Source: an uncultured Clostridia bacterium (GTDB taxonomy: Bacteria; Bacillota; Clostridia; Oscillospirales; Ruminococcaceae). Taken from it: a stretch of DNA of 11,367 nt. The DNA lies in contig CANRLY010000051.1 in NCBI GenBank assembly GCA_947631585.1, forward strand, positions 1-11,367, in the 5' to 3' direction. The number at the start of each line of letters is the position of its first letter. The stretch's first letter is position 1. Below the pieces are notes generated by a model. The model was not told the DNA's origin. It worked only from the letters and a program-made list of their open reading frames with translations, and made no database searches. A program made the translations under genes and the position numbers. This document shows, piece by piece, positions 1 through 6,733 of the stretch.

Positions 1-697
1 TGCTCCACTTATAGCCGTAGCCCCAGATGGTCAGTATATACCTGGGATTGGACGGTTCGTCCTCTATCTTCATTCTTATGCGTCTTATATTAACATCGAC
101 TATCTTCTCGTCTCCGTAGTAGCTTTCCCCCCAGATATGGGTAAGGATACTTGTGCGGTCAAGGGCGGTGTTCTGGTTTTTGAAAAAATACTCCATTATC
201 TGGTACTCTACCTGTGTGAGCACCACCGGCTGACCGTTTTTCAGCACCGTTCTGGATTTCAGGTTCAGAGTGAACGGACCTGACACTATGGTAGAAGCGC
301 TTTCCGGCTTGGTGTGTGTCATATTCACCCGACGGCAGACTGCGTCCACTCTCGCCACCAGTTCCGACAGTGAAAACGGCTTTGTGATATAGTCGTCCGC
401 GCCCATCATCAGTGAGGACACCTTATCCATCTCCTGAGATTTAGCCGACAGCATTATAATTCCCATAGTTGCCGAACGTTCACGCAGTTTCTTGCACACC
501 TGGAAGCCGTCCATTCCCGGCATCATTATATCCAGCAGCGCAACATCGAAATTTCCGCCCGACTCGTCAAAAGCCCTGATAGCTTCCTCTCCGCAGTTGA
601 CGTCCACCACTTCGTAGCCGCCTCTGACCAGGTTTATCACTATCACTTCCCTGATAGAGTCCTCGTCCTCGCACACAAGTATTTTCTTTTCGTTCAT
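1..697 (-). CDS. OmpR/PhoB-family response regulator (3' end outside window)
   Basis: This is a two-component response regulator that is phosphorylated by a sensor kinase and binds DNA. I translated 232 codons up to the left edge. The N-terminal receiver domain (about residues 4-118) has the acidic pair at 10-11, the phospho-acceptor Asp56 in LLDIMMP, Ser84 in MLSAK and Lys106 in TKPF. A winged-helix output domain (about 135-232) ends with the typical DVNIRRIRMKI recognition helix and an IWGYGYKW wing hairpin. Family members usually stop within a few residues of that hairpin, so little is missing. The start ATG follows a GAAAGGGG ribosome site and lies 19 bases after the stop of the upstream lipoprotein gene, so the two are probably co-transcribed. 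The partner kinase is not visible and may follow beyond the edge. Family assignment is firm. The target genes cannot be read from the sequence. Confidence 0.93.
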   Translation of the reverse strand, partial: MNEKKILVCEDEDSIREVIVINLVRGGYEVVDVNCGEEAIRAFDESGGNFDVALLDIMMPGMDGFQVCKKLRERSATMGIIMLSAKSQEMDKVSSLMMGADDYITKPFSLSELVARVDAVCRRVNMTHTKPESASTIVSGPFTLNLKSRTVLKNGQPVVLTQVEYQIMEYFFKNQNTALDRTSILTHIWGESYYGDEKIVDVNIRRIRMKIEDEPSNPRYILTIWGYGYKWS

Positions 698-716
698 ATC
701 ACTCGACCCCTTTCTT

Positions 717-2051
717 TCAGACTATATAGAAGTTATGTTCCACCTCGTCCATTGTCAGGATAAGCGGTTCTTTTCTGTTGGTAGGAAGTTTCACCATATA
801 ATCTCTTTGTCCCTCTGAGCCTATCATCTCATATCCGTCAAAGAGATAGTCGTCCCTTTCGCTTCTGGGGCAGACTGCCACCCTCATCAGTTCGGTCATA
901 TAGCCTTCCATGCTGCCGTCGTATTTATAAAACACCACTTCGCCGCTTGTCTTATCGGTCATAGCGGTGACCACGTTCTGCCATCTCTTCGGGAACATCA
1001 TCGAATACCCTCCCGAAATGGAGTAGTAGCCGGTGTATTTTTTAGAAAGCGTATAGTAATCCTCATAGCTCCACCAGCTTGTCAGGTAAAGCTGTTCTTC
1101 CGGCTCAAGCGACTCATGACCCGGCATAAGTTCCGCCGAAGGTATTTCCACGATATCGTCCTTGTCAACGTCCATGCAGTAATACCCTGCAGGTCTGGCA
1201 GTCGCTTCTAAGAGCTTATCCGGTATCTGCACCAGAGGGTCCTGGAGCTTCCCATAACGGTAGTAGATTATCTCAGTCCTCAGCGTGCCGTTGCTTTTCA
1301 GGCAGTCCACGAACATTCCCGGAGTTTCCTTGTCCACCAGTCCCACCGTGCTGTTCACGAACCCGGTGGTATCCGCCGACATCGCCACCGTATCGGTCTT
1401 TTCTATCTTATCGCTCACCGCCTCTATCACCGAAGCGGAAGCGGTATTGTCTGCGGCGTTGTTCAGTGCGGTGACGACTTCGTTGAAGCCGTCCTTGTCT
1501 ATATCAAATACCTCCATGATAGAGTAGGTGTCCTCGAACCTGGAGGAGTTGAACGCCTTTTTGTCGTAACTGGATATCTGAAGATACTTCTCGTCCATAT
1601 TCATAGACAGGTATCCTACGATTATGTTGTTGACCCGATCCCTGCCCAGTGTAGAGACCGCCACCCTGTCAACGTCTGTGCCTTTACCGGCAAGGTCGTA
1701 CACCGACTCCCAGTTTCCGGAGTCGTTCCTGTCCAGCACATTGACCCTTATTCCGCCCTCTCCGGCAGGAGCGTCTTTTCTTTCGTAAAACACCAGCGCT
1801 TCGTCGGTAGGTTCGGTATCAATGTCGCCGATAACGAAAGCCGAGCGTCTGTCGCCGTTTTTAGGATATTTCAGCTGGATATTGCTTCCCACGCTGGCGG
1901 TAAGAGTTTCATGTATCTCAGTCTGTTCATCGCTGAGTTTCGGTGCGGCGAGCAGACCGTCCACATTCAGAGGCGCTGATGAGCCGCAGCCGGTCAGACC
2001 GGCGCAAACTGCTGCTGCGCAGGCAAGTGCAGCGGCTTTCACATATCTCAT
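717..2051 (-). CDS. Lipoprotein with FG-GAP/VCBS-like beta-propeller repeats
   Basis: I do not recognise a named family. The 444-residue product begins with a lipoprotein signal peptide: MRYVK, a hydrophobic Ala/Cys-rich stretch, and a lipobox LTGC that puts the lipidated Cys at residue 22. It would therefore be anchored on the outer face of the membrane. The body is beta-rich. It has recurrent Asp-rich turns followed by hydrophobic strands: GDIDTEPTDEALVFY (about 75-89), FDIDKDGFNEVV (182-193) and MDVDKDDIVEI (293-303). These resemble the calcium-binding loops of FG-GAP/VCBS propeller blades. I chose the ATG at 2051 over an upstream in-frame ATG at 2111 because AAAGGAGGG sits just before it, the signal peptide starts there, and the longer version would run over the promoter. 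It is the first gene of a unit with the response regulator, which suggests a signalling or envelope-sensing role. That role is inference only. Confidence 0.85.
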   Translation of the reverse strand: MRYVKAAALACAAAVCAGLTGCGSSAPLNVDGLLAAPKLSDEQTEIHETLTASVGSNIQLKYPKNGDRRSAFVIGDIDTEPTDEALVFYERKDAPAGEGGIRVNVLDRNDSGNWESVYDLAGKGTDVDRVAVSTLGRDRVNNIIVGYLSMNMDEKYLQISSYDKKAFNSSRFEDTYSIMEVFDIDKDGFNEVVTALNNAADNTASASVIEAVSDKIEKTDTVAMSADTTGFVNSTVGLVDKETPGMFVDCLKSNGTLRTEIIYYRYGKLQDPLVQIPDKLLEATARPAGYYCMDVDKDDIVEIPSAELMPGHESLEPEEQLYLTSWWSYEDYYTLSKKYTGYYSISGGYSMMFPKRWQNVVTAMTDKTSGEVVFYKYDGSMEGYMTELMRVAVCPRSERDDYLFDGYEMIGSEGQRDYMVKLPTNRKEPLILTMDEVEHNFYIV

Positions 2052-2099
2052 AACTGGTTCTGCCCTCCTTTTTTCGTCATCACATCTGCATACACAAAT

Positions 2100-2128
2100 A
2101 TTATAGCACATTTATTTTCATTTTTAAA
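2100..2128 (-). promoter_or_regulatory. Extended -10 promoter of the lipoprotein-response regulator unit
   Basis: On the minus strand TATAAT (2100-2105) is preceded by TGC, giving an extended -10. A weak -35 box TTTAAA (2123-2128) lies 17 bases upstream. The box lies between the citrate synthase terminator and the lipoprotein ribosome site, so the unit has its own promoter. Confidence 0.75.
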
Positions 2129-2159
2129 GTGTTTTTTGGATTTTCCCGGAGTTTTTTTA

Positions 2160-2191
2160 CAAAAAATATCCCCTGCCGCAGCCGGCAGGGG
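2160..2191 (-). terminator. Intrinsic terminator of citrate synthase
   Basis: A perfect 9-base-pair stem (CCCCTGCCG at 2170-2178 with CGGCAGGGG at 2183-2191) closes a 4-base loop. On the minus strand it is followed by ATATTTTTTG, the U-tract. It starts 9 bases after the citrate synthase stop and separates that gene from the lipoprotein unit. Confidence 0.93.
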
Positions 2192-2199
2192 CAGCAGGG

Positions 2200-3549
2200 T
2201 CATTCTCTGTCCTGCAAAGGGATATACATTTTTTCTTTAGCCACAGCCTTATACGCGGGACGGATTATTCTTCTTCCGGTGACAAGCTCCTCGAACCTGT
2301 GTGCGCACCAGCCTGCCATTCTTGAAACGGCAAACAGCGGAGTTACCAGTTCTTCGGGTATCTTGAGCATTCTGTACACCAGACCCGAATACATATCTAT
2401 ATTTGCGCAGATTATCTTGCTGTCCCCCTTGACCTCCTCAAACAGTCCGGGAGTAAGTCTTTCCACCGTTTCAAGCAGTTTGAATTCCTTTTCAAACTCA
2501 GTTCCTTCCGCCAGTTTCCAGGCGTACTCTTTGAGTATCACAGCCCTTGGGTCGGAAAGAGTATACACCGCATGACCCATGCCGTAGATAAGACCAGTGT
2601 GGTCGTTGGCTTCCTTGCGGAGTATTTTTCTGAGGAACTCCGCCACTTCATCTTCGTCCGACCAGTCGGAGACGTTCTCCTTTATGCAGTTGTGCATTTC
2701 CACGACTTTCTGGTTAGCTCCGCCGTGCCTCGGACCTTTCAGTGCGCCGATAGCCGCAGAATACGCCGAATACGGGTCTGTTCCCGAAGAAGTCAGCACC
2801 CTGCACGCAAAGGTGGAGTTGTTTCCTCCGCCGTGTTCCGCATGGAGCATAAGCATAAGGTCCAGCATACGGGCTTCTTCCCTGGTGAACTTCCTGTCCG
2901 GTCTCAGTGTGGAAAGTATCATTTCCGCAGTAGAGTGAGTTTCTATCAGCGGGTGCATGAACATAGTCTCGTTATTGAAATACCGTCTCTTGACCTGGTA
3001 GGCGTCCACCATGATGGTAGGCAGCTTTGCGATTATTGAGACCGCCGTTGCCATTTCATACTCAGGGCTTCTGTCCTCCGGGTTTTCGTCATATGAGTAA
3101 AGGGCAAGCACCGACCTTGCCAGTTTGTTCATGATATTTTTCGAGGGAGCTTTCAGTATCATATCCTCAAAGAAGGAATCCGGCAGCGGTCTGTTGGAAG
3201 CGATTATCTCGTTAAAAGCCTTCAGTTCCGCACTGGTAGGAAGTTTTCCCATCAGCAGCAGATACACCGTCTCCTCATAGCCGAACCTATCCTCCTCGAC
3301 TGCGCCTTTTACCAGATCTTTTATATTATAGCCTCTGAAAATAAGTTCGCCGTTTATCGGCTGGCGTTCGCCCTCGTTGACTATGTAGCCGTGAACGTTA
3401 CAGATATTGGTAAGACCTGCCATAACGCCTGTTCCGTCGGCATTTCTCAGACCTCTTTTTACTTCGTACCTGTCGTAAAGTTTCGGGTCTATCATGTTGT
3501 TCTCGATAAATTCCTTATAGAGCCTGTCTCTCGCCGGACTGTTTCTCAT
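2200..3549 (-). CDS. gltA: Citrate synthase (Si-type)
   Basis: It condenses oxaloacetate and acetyl-CoA into citrate in the cytoplasm. In anaerobic clostridia this usually feeds 2-oxoglutarate and glutamate synthesis through a partial TCA cycle. The protein is 449 residues. The catalytic residues line up with the family: His239 in AEHGGGN, His275 in GPRHGGAN and Asp385 in NIDMYSG. The GMGHAVYTLSDPRA segment (323-336) carries another conserved active-site His326. The N-terminal INGELIFRGYNI stretch is also typical. I chose the ATG at 3549 over an in-frame GTG at 3570 because AAAAAGGAG lies 8 bases before the ATG and the GTG precedes that site. The gene stands alone between its own promoter and terminator. 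It is slightly longer than E. coli GltA (about 427 residues). A methylcitrate synthase activity cannot be excluded by eye, but no prp genes are nearby. Confidence 0.96.
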   Translation of the reverse strand: MRNSPARDRLYKEFIENNMIDPKLYDRYEVKRGLRNADGTGVMAGLTNICNVHGYIVNEGERQPINGELIFRGYNIKDLVKGAVEEDRFGYEETVYLLLMGKLPTSAELKAFNEIIASNRPLPDSFFEDMILKAPSKNIMNKLARSVLALYSYDENPEDRSPEYEMATAVSIIAKLPTIMVDAYQVKRRYFNNETMFMHPLIETHSTAEMILSTLRPDRKFTREEARMLDLMLMLHAEHGGGNNSTFACRVLTSSGTDPYSAYSAAIGALKGPRHGGANQKVVEMHNCIKENVSDWSDEDEVAEFLRKILRKEANDHTGLIYGMGHAVYTLSDPRAVILKEYAWKLAEGTEFEKEFKLLETVERLTPGLFEEVKGDSKIICANIDMYSGLVYRMLKIPEELVTPLFAVSRMAGWCAHRFEELVTGRRIIRPAYKAVAKEKMYIPLQDRE

Positions 3550-3579
3550 ACGATCATCTCCTTTTTTCACGATATTTCA

Positions 3580-3608
3580 ATTATACACCAACAGCGGATA
3601 CTTGTCAA
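3580..3608 (-). promoter_or_regulatory. Perfect consensus sigma-A promoter of citrate synthase
   Basis: On the minus strand TTGACA (3603-3608) and TATAAT (3580-3585) match the housekeeping consensus at all 12 positions, with an exact 17-base spacer. The expected transcription start is about 3572, giving a leader of only about 25 bases. This implies strong transcription unless a repressor acts. Confidence 0.92.
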
Positions 3609-3757
3609 TAGGCAGTCGGAATTTTTGCAGGATTTGTATTTTAAACTTGCAAATTCGACATAATTTTTCTGCCGTATCTTTCCTGTAATAAAGTTGTCCT
3701 TTCTGCATATATTTTAATTAAGAGGAATACCGACTCAAACTATGCGGAGATGTTCAT

Positions 3758-4771
3758 ATGAAAGACTATATTAAAGTATTCGCAGTATTTGCGCTTTTGC
3801 TGCTGGCGATACCGGCAGTTGCATTCTACTGGGGAAAAGCCGCTTCAAAGGACGGCGAAAGCTCCTCGCAGATGAGTTTCAGTGAGACCGACACGGTCAC
3901 GATACTGAATAATTCCACCGGCGAACTTTCAAAAAGTTCATTAAGAGACTATCTGATCGGCTGTATTCTTGCCCAGCTGCCGCCGGACTCTCCCCCCGAA
4001 GCTGCAAAGGCGCAGGCTGTCCTTTGCAGGACCTACATATTTTCCCGTCGGCAAAGCGAACTTTCCTCCCCCGACCCGTCTCTCAAAGGCGCAGACGTAA
4101 GCGACGACAGCAGTAAATACTTTGCGTTTTTCACCCAGGAGCAGGCAAGGGAGTTTTACGGAGATGAATATCAGCAGGCATACGACAACGCCGCAGCAGC
4201 AGTTGACTCCACCGCCGGGCTTTACATAGACTACCAGGGTGCGCCTGTTATTCCGGCTTACCATCAGCTCAACTGCGGCAGAACGGAAAGTTCCCAAGCC
4301 TTGTGGGGAGTGGAACTGCCCTACCTGGTATCGGTGGAAAGTCCCTATGATACGGAGTCTGAGGACTATGAAAAGGTCACAGCCTTTACACCGCAGGAGC
4401 TTGCCGCACGGCTCAACGCTTCCTTTGGCGCAGACTTCGGGGAACAGCTTCCCGATGAAAACTGCTTTTCCCTGACCGCCACCGAGAACACCGCTTCTGT
4501 CCTGACGGTGAGCTTTACCGCCGGCGGCGAAGAATACCGTCTCACCGGCGAACAGTTCGCTTCCTGCCTGGGGCTGAGTTCCTGCTGCTTTGAGATAAGC
4601 TTTTCAGATGGGGAATTTTCCATACGCACAGTGGGTTCGGGGCATATGGTGGGGCTTTCCCTTTACGGGGCAAGGCGCATGGCAGAAAACGGCTTTGACT
4701 CAAACGAGATACTGACCCATTATTTTCCTGAAACTTCCATAAAAAGCCTTGAAACTGCCGCCGCTCATTGA
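3758..4771 (+). CDS. spoIID: SpoIID/LytB-domain protein, probable degenerate SpoIID
   Basis: SpoIID family proteins are membrane-anchored lytic transglycosylases that cut denuded glycan strands during engulfment in sporulation. This 337-residue protein has an N-terminal membrane anchor (about 4-24), close to the usual SpoIID length. The domain signature follows: the DYLIGCILAQLPPDSPPEAAKAQAV stretch (64-88, broken here only for reference), RTYIFSRR, AYHQLNCGRTES (167-178), LPYLVSVESPYD, and the C-terminal GHMVGLSLYGARRMA (295-309) with ILTHYFP. Two family positions look altered. The motif normally read as (A/S)EMP is AQLP here, with Gln73 replacing the expected catalytic Glu. The usual SQYGA is SLYGA. 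His169 and Cys173 are candidate metal ligands. GGAG lies 8 bases before the ATG. Its activity is doubtful. It might be a non-catalytic or non-sporulation paralog. Its tail overlaps the convergent VanZ gene by 7 bases. Confidence 0.85.
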   Translation: MKDYIKVFAVFALLLLAIPAVAFYWGKAASKDGESSSQMSFSETDTVTILNNSTGELSKSSLRDYLIGCILAQLPPDSPPEAAKAQAVLCRTYIFSRRQSELSSPDPSLKGADVSDDSSKYFAFFTQEQAREFYGDEYQQAYDNAAAAVDSTAGLYIDYQGAPVIPAYHQLNCGRTESSQALWGVELPYLVSVESPYDTESEDYEKVTAFTPQELAARLNASFGADFGEQLPDENCFSLTATENTASVLTVSFTAGGEEYRLTGEQFASCLGLSSCCFEISFSDGEFSIRTVGSGHMVGLSLYGARRMAENGFDSNEILTHYFPETSIKSLETAAAH

Positions 4772-5286
4772 GCCGCTTTTCCGGAAGCTTTCCTTAAAAT
4801 CTTTGAGACCGCCAGCCAGACCAGCAGTCCTATCATAATGCCTGCAAGTCCTCCGCAGCTGTCAAGCAGCACATCGAGGGGACTTCCGCTCCTGCCGGAA
4901 ACGAACAGCTGATGGGTCTCGTCCGCCGCTGCGTAGGCAGTTGTGAGCAGTTGTGAAATAATCGCTCTTTTGCCGACGGGAAGCCGTCTGAACGCCAGGC
5001 AAAGCAGCGCTCCCAGCAGGCAGTATGCGCTGAAATGGGCGGTTTTTCGCACATAAAACTGCATACCCTCCACTATTTCGTTCTGCTCCACAGGGGGCTT
5101 TTGCTCAAAGTCGGAAACGAAAGTTTCAGCTGTAAAGCGGCAGACCTTTTCACTTCTTCCCCCTGATTCCACATCGTCCTCGGCGGAAAGCATGAATATT
5201 ACTGCGCACCAGACTATTATCATTATCCACAGCAGGATATCCAGCCAATACTTCATTAAGTCCATAACAGTTTTTGCTCTGCTCAT
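4765..5286 (-). CDS. VanZ-family membrane protein
   Basis: This is a small integral membrane protein of the VanZ-like family, whose namesake gives low-level teicoplanin resistance by an unclear mechanism. Most chromosomal members have no known role. The 173 residues contain four likely membrane segments (about 15-33, 82-99, 107-122 and 146-163). The conserved family motifs are visible: RKTAHFSAYCLLGALL (80-95), ADETHQLFVSGRSG (121-134) and DVLLDSCGGLAG (138-149). The start ATG overlaps the stop of the CCA transferase gene as ATGA, and GGAG lies 7 bases before it, so translation is probably coupled. It is the last gene of that unit. Its stop lies inside the end of the convergent spoIID gene, with no terminator between them. 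A link to glycopeptide resistance is not supported, since no vanHAX genes are nearby. Confidence 0.88.
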   Translation of the reverse strand: MSRAKTVMDLMKYWLDILLWIMIIVWCAVIFMLSAEDDVESGGRSEKVCRFTAETFVSDFEQKPPVEQNEIVEGMQFYVRKTAHFSAYCLLGALLCLAFRRLPVGKRAIISQLLTTAYAAADETHQLFVSGRSGSPLDVLLDSCGGLAGIMIGLLVWLAVSKILRKASGKAAQ

Positions 5287-6626
5287 AGTTTAGCTCCATT
5301 TGTAAAATTTTCTTTAACATGATCCATTAGTATTTCTCTTTGGTTGGGAAGCTCCTCGTCCACCACCTTGGCAAGGCAGCTTTCAAGGGCAATCCCCACG
5401 GCTTTTCCCCTGCTTACCCCAAGGCTCACCACGTCCTCGCCGTCTATTGCAAGACTTCCCAGAGAAAGCGGGGCGTTTTCCTTTACCAGCTGTTCCCCGA
5501 TGCGCTTTTTTTCGGAAAGTTCCCAAAGCTTCTCCTCCCTGCGGAAATCAGACTGCGCCAGCGTGTCGGCGGTGCGGACTTCCAGGTGTTCAAAGAAAAA
5601 CTCCCTGCCGTGCTTCGCCATGAACCGCCTGACGTTCAGTCTGTCCGGCGCAAACCTGTTATCGTGTTCGAGTATCTGCTCTTTGACCGCTTTTACTGTC
5701 TTGCTGTCGAATTTCAGCCGCCTGAGTATCTCCTCAGCCATTTGCGCCCCCACTGACGGGTGCTTTTTAAAATGCCCCACGCCGTTTTCGTCCAGGGCGA
5801 AAACCGACGGTTTCCCGATGTCGTGGAGCAGCATTGTCAGGCGGAGACGGCTGTCCGGACGGATATTTCCAACGGCTCTCACCGTGTGGGTGTAGACGTC
5901 GTAGCAGTGGTGGGGGTTGTGCTGGTCAAGGTCAAATTCTCCCCGAATTTCCGGAATTATCGTTCCGATAACGTCTCTGTAAAGTGTTAAAACTTCACAG
6001 ACGTTATCGCCGCAGAGCAGCTTCAGAAGTTCCTCTCTTATCCTTTCGGAGGATATTTTTTCCAGCAGATAAGAACAGTTCCTCACCCCGTCGGCGGTCT
6101 GCTTCTCCAGGGAAAAGCCCAGCCGAGAGGAGAACCTGAGCGCCCGGAGGATACGCAGTGCGTCCTCCCTGAATCGTTCTTCGGCATTGCCAACGCAGCG
6201 GACAAGCTTGTTTTTAATATCTTCCCTGCCGCCGAACAGGTCTATCAGACCGTGTTTTTCAGAGTAAGCCATGGCGTTCACTGTGAAGTCACGGCGGCTC
6301 AGGTCCTCTTCTATGCTGCTGACGAATTTCACGCTGTCCGGGCGGCGGAAGTCTGAGTAGCCGCTTTCAGAGCGGAAAGTGGTTATCTCAAGTCGGGTAT
6401 TTCCCACAAACGCCACCACCGTGCCGTGTTCAAAGCCTTTGCCCACCGTCAGGCTGTCAGGGAACAGCCGGCGGACTTCCTCCGGCGGTGCGGCGGTGCA
6501 GAGATCCCAGTCCTGCGGGAATATCCCCATCAGGCTGTCCCTTACGCAGCCGCCCACGGCGTAGGTCTCATAGCCGGCGTTTTCCAGAATTTCTATAGCT
6601 TTGGCGGCGTTTTCCTGAATTTTCAT
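5283..6626 (-). CDS. cca: CCA-adding tRNA nucleotidyltransferase (class II, HD domain)
   Basis: It adds or repairs the 3'-CCA end of tRNAs without a nucleic acid template. The protein has 447 residues. The nucleotidyltransferase head shows GGCVRDSLMG (25-34), the metal-binding pair Asp39/Asp41 in DWDL, RRDFTVNAMAY (111-121), and the EDxxR nucleotide-selecting motif as EDALR (154-158). A C-terminal HD domain has QHNPHHCYDVYTHT (235-248), LLHDIGKP with His268-Asp269, and HFKKH. This layout is usual for clostridial CCA enzymes. I used the ATG at 6626, where AAAGGAG lies 5 bases upstream, not the longer in-frame start at 6707, which would run through the intergenic promoter region. It is the first gene of a two-gene unit with vanZ, and divergent from lnt 107 bases away. 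A pure A-adding or C-adding enzyme is possible but less likely with no sign of a partner. Confidence 0.95.
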   Translation of the reverse strand: MKIQENAAKAIEILENAGYETYAVGGCVRDSLMGIFPQDWDLCTAAPPEEVRRLFPDSLTVGKGFEHGTVVAFVGNTRLEITTFRSESGYSDFRRPDSVKFVSSIEEDLSRRDFTVNAMAYSEKHGLIDLFGGREDIKNKLVRCVGNAEERFREDALRILRALRFSSRLGFSLEKQTADGVRNCSYLLEKISSERIREELLKLLCGDNVCEVLTLYRDVIGTIIPEIRGEFDLDQHNPHHCYDVYTHTVRAVGNIRPDSRLRLTMLLHDIGKPSVFALDENGVGHFKKHPSVGAQMAEEILRRLKFDSKTVKAVKEQILEHDNRFAPDRLNVRRFMAKHGREFFFEHLEVRTADTLAQSDFRREEKLWELSEKKRIGEQLVKENAPLSLGSLAIDGEDVVSLGVSRGKAVGIALESCLAKVVDEELPNQREILMDHVKENFTNGAKL

Positions 6627-6661
6627 ATCTGCTCCTTTTCTGTCGTCTGTCAGCCCTGACT

Positions 6662-6708
6662 CTTGCAAAACCTGCCGTAATGTGCTATAATATATGAACA
6701 TTTGCAAG
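6662..6708. repeat. Inverted repeat CTTGCAAA/TTTGCAAG around the lnt promoter
   Basis: A perfect 8-base inverted repeat has arms at 6662-6669 (CTTGCAAA) and 6701-6708 (TTTGCAAG). The left arm covers the lnt -35 box. The right arm falls just after the expected transcription start. This is the geometry of an operator pair, but each arm contains the self-complementary TTGCAA, so chance cannot be excluded. Confidence 0.4.
6663..6691 (+). promoter_or_regulatory. Extended -10 promoter of lnt
   Basis: TTGCAA (6663-6668) and TATAAT (6686-6691) are 17 bases apart, and TGC before the -10 makes it an extended -10 promoter. The expected transcription start is near 6698, giving a leader of about 36 bases. 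It lies in the 107-base gap between the divergent cca and lnt genes. Confidence 0.8.
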
Positions 6709-6733
6709 CGGTCCTGATGCTGGAGGAATTTTT

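Noticed and set aside
2052..2111. N-terminal extension of the lipoprotein from an upstream ATG at 2111
   Set aside because: It would place the signal peptide internally and translate the promoter and ribosome site. AAAGGAGGG before 2051 fixes the start.
3630..3757. A sporulation sigma-E promoter upstream of the SpoIID-like gene
   Set aside because: CATAATT and CATATATT resemble a -35 element, but I found no CATACA-type -10 at the right distance. A weak sigma-A promoter is equally unclear, so none is annotated.
4765..5286. Glycopeptide resistance cassette suggested by vanZ
   Set aside because: No vanH, vanA/B, vanX or vanRS genes are present. VanZ-family proteins are common housekeeping-type membrane proteins in Clostridia.
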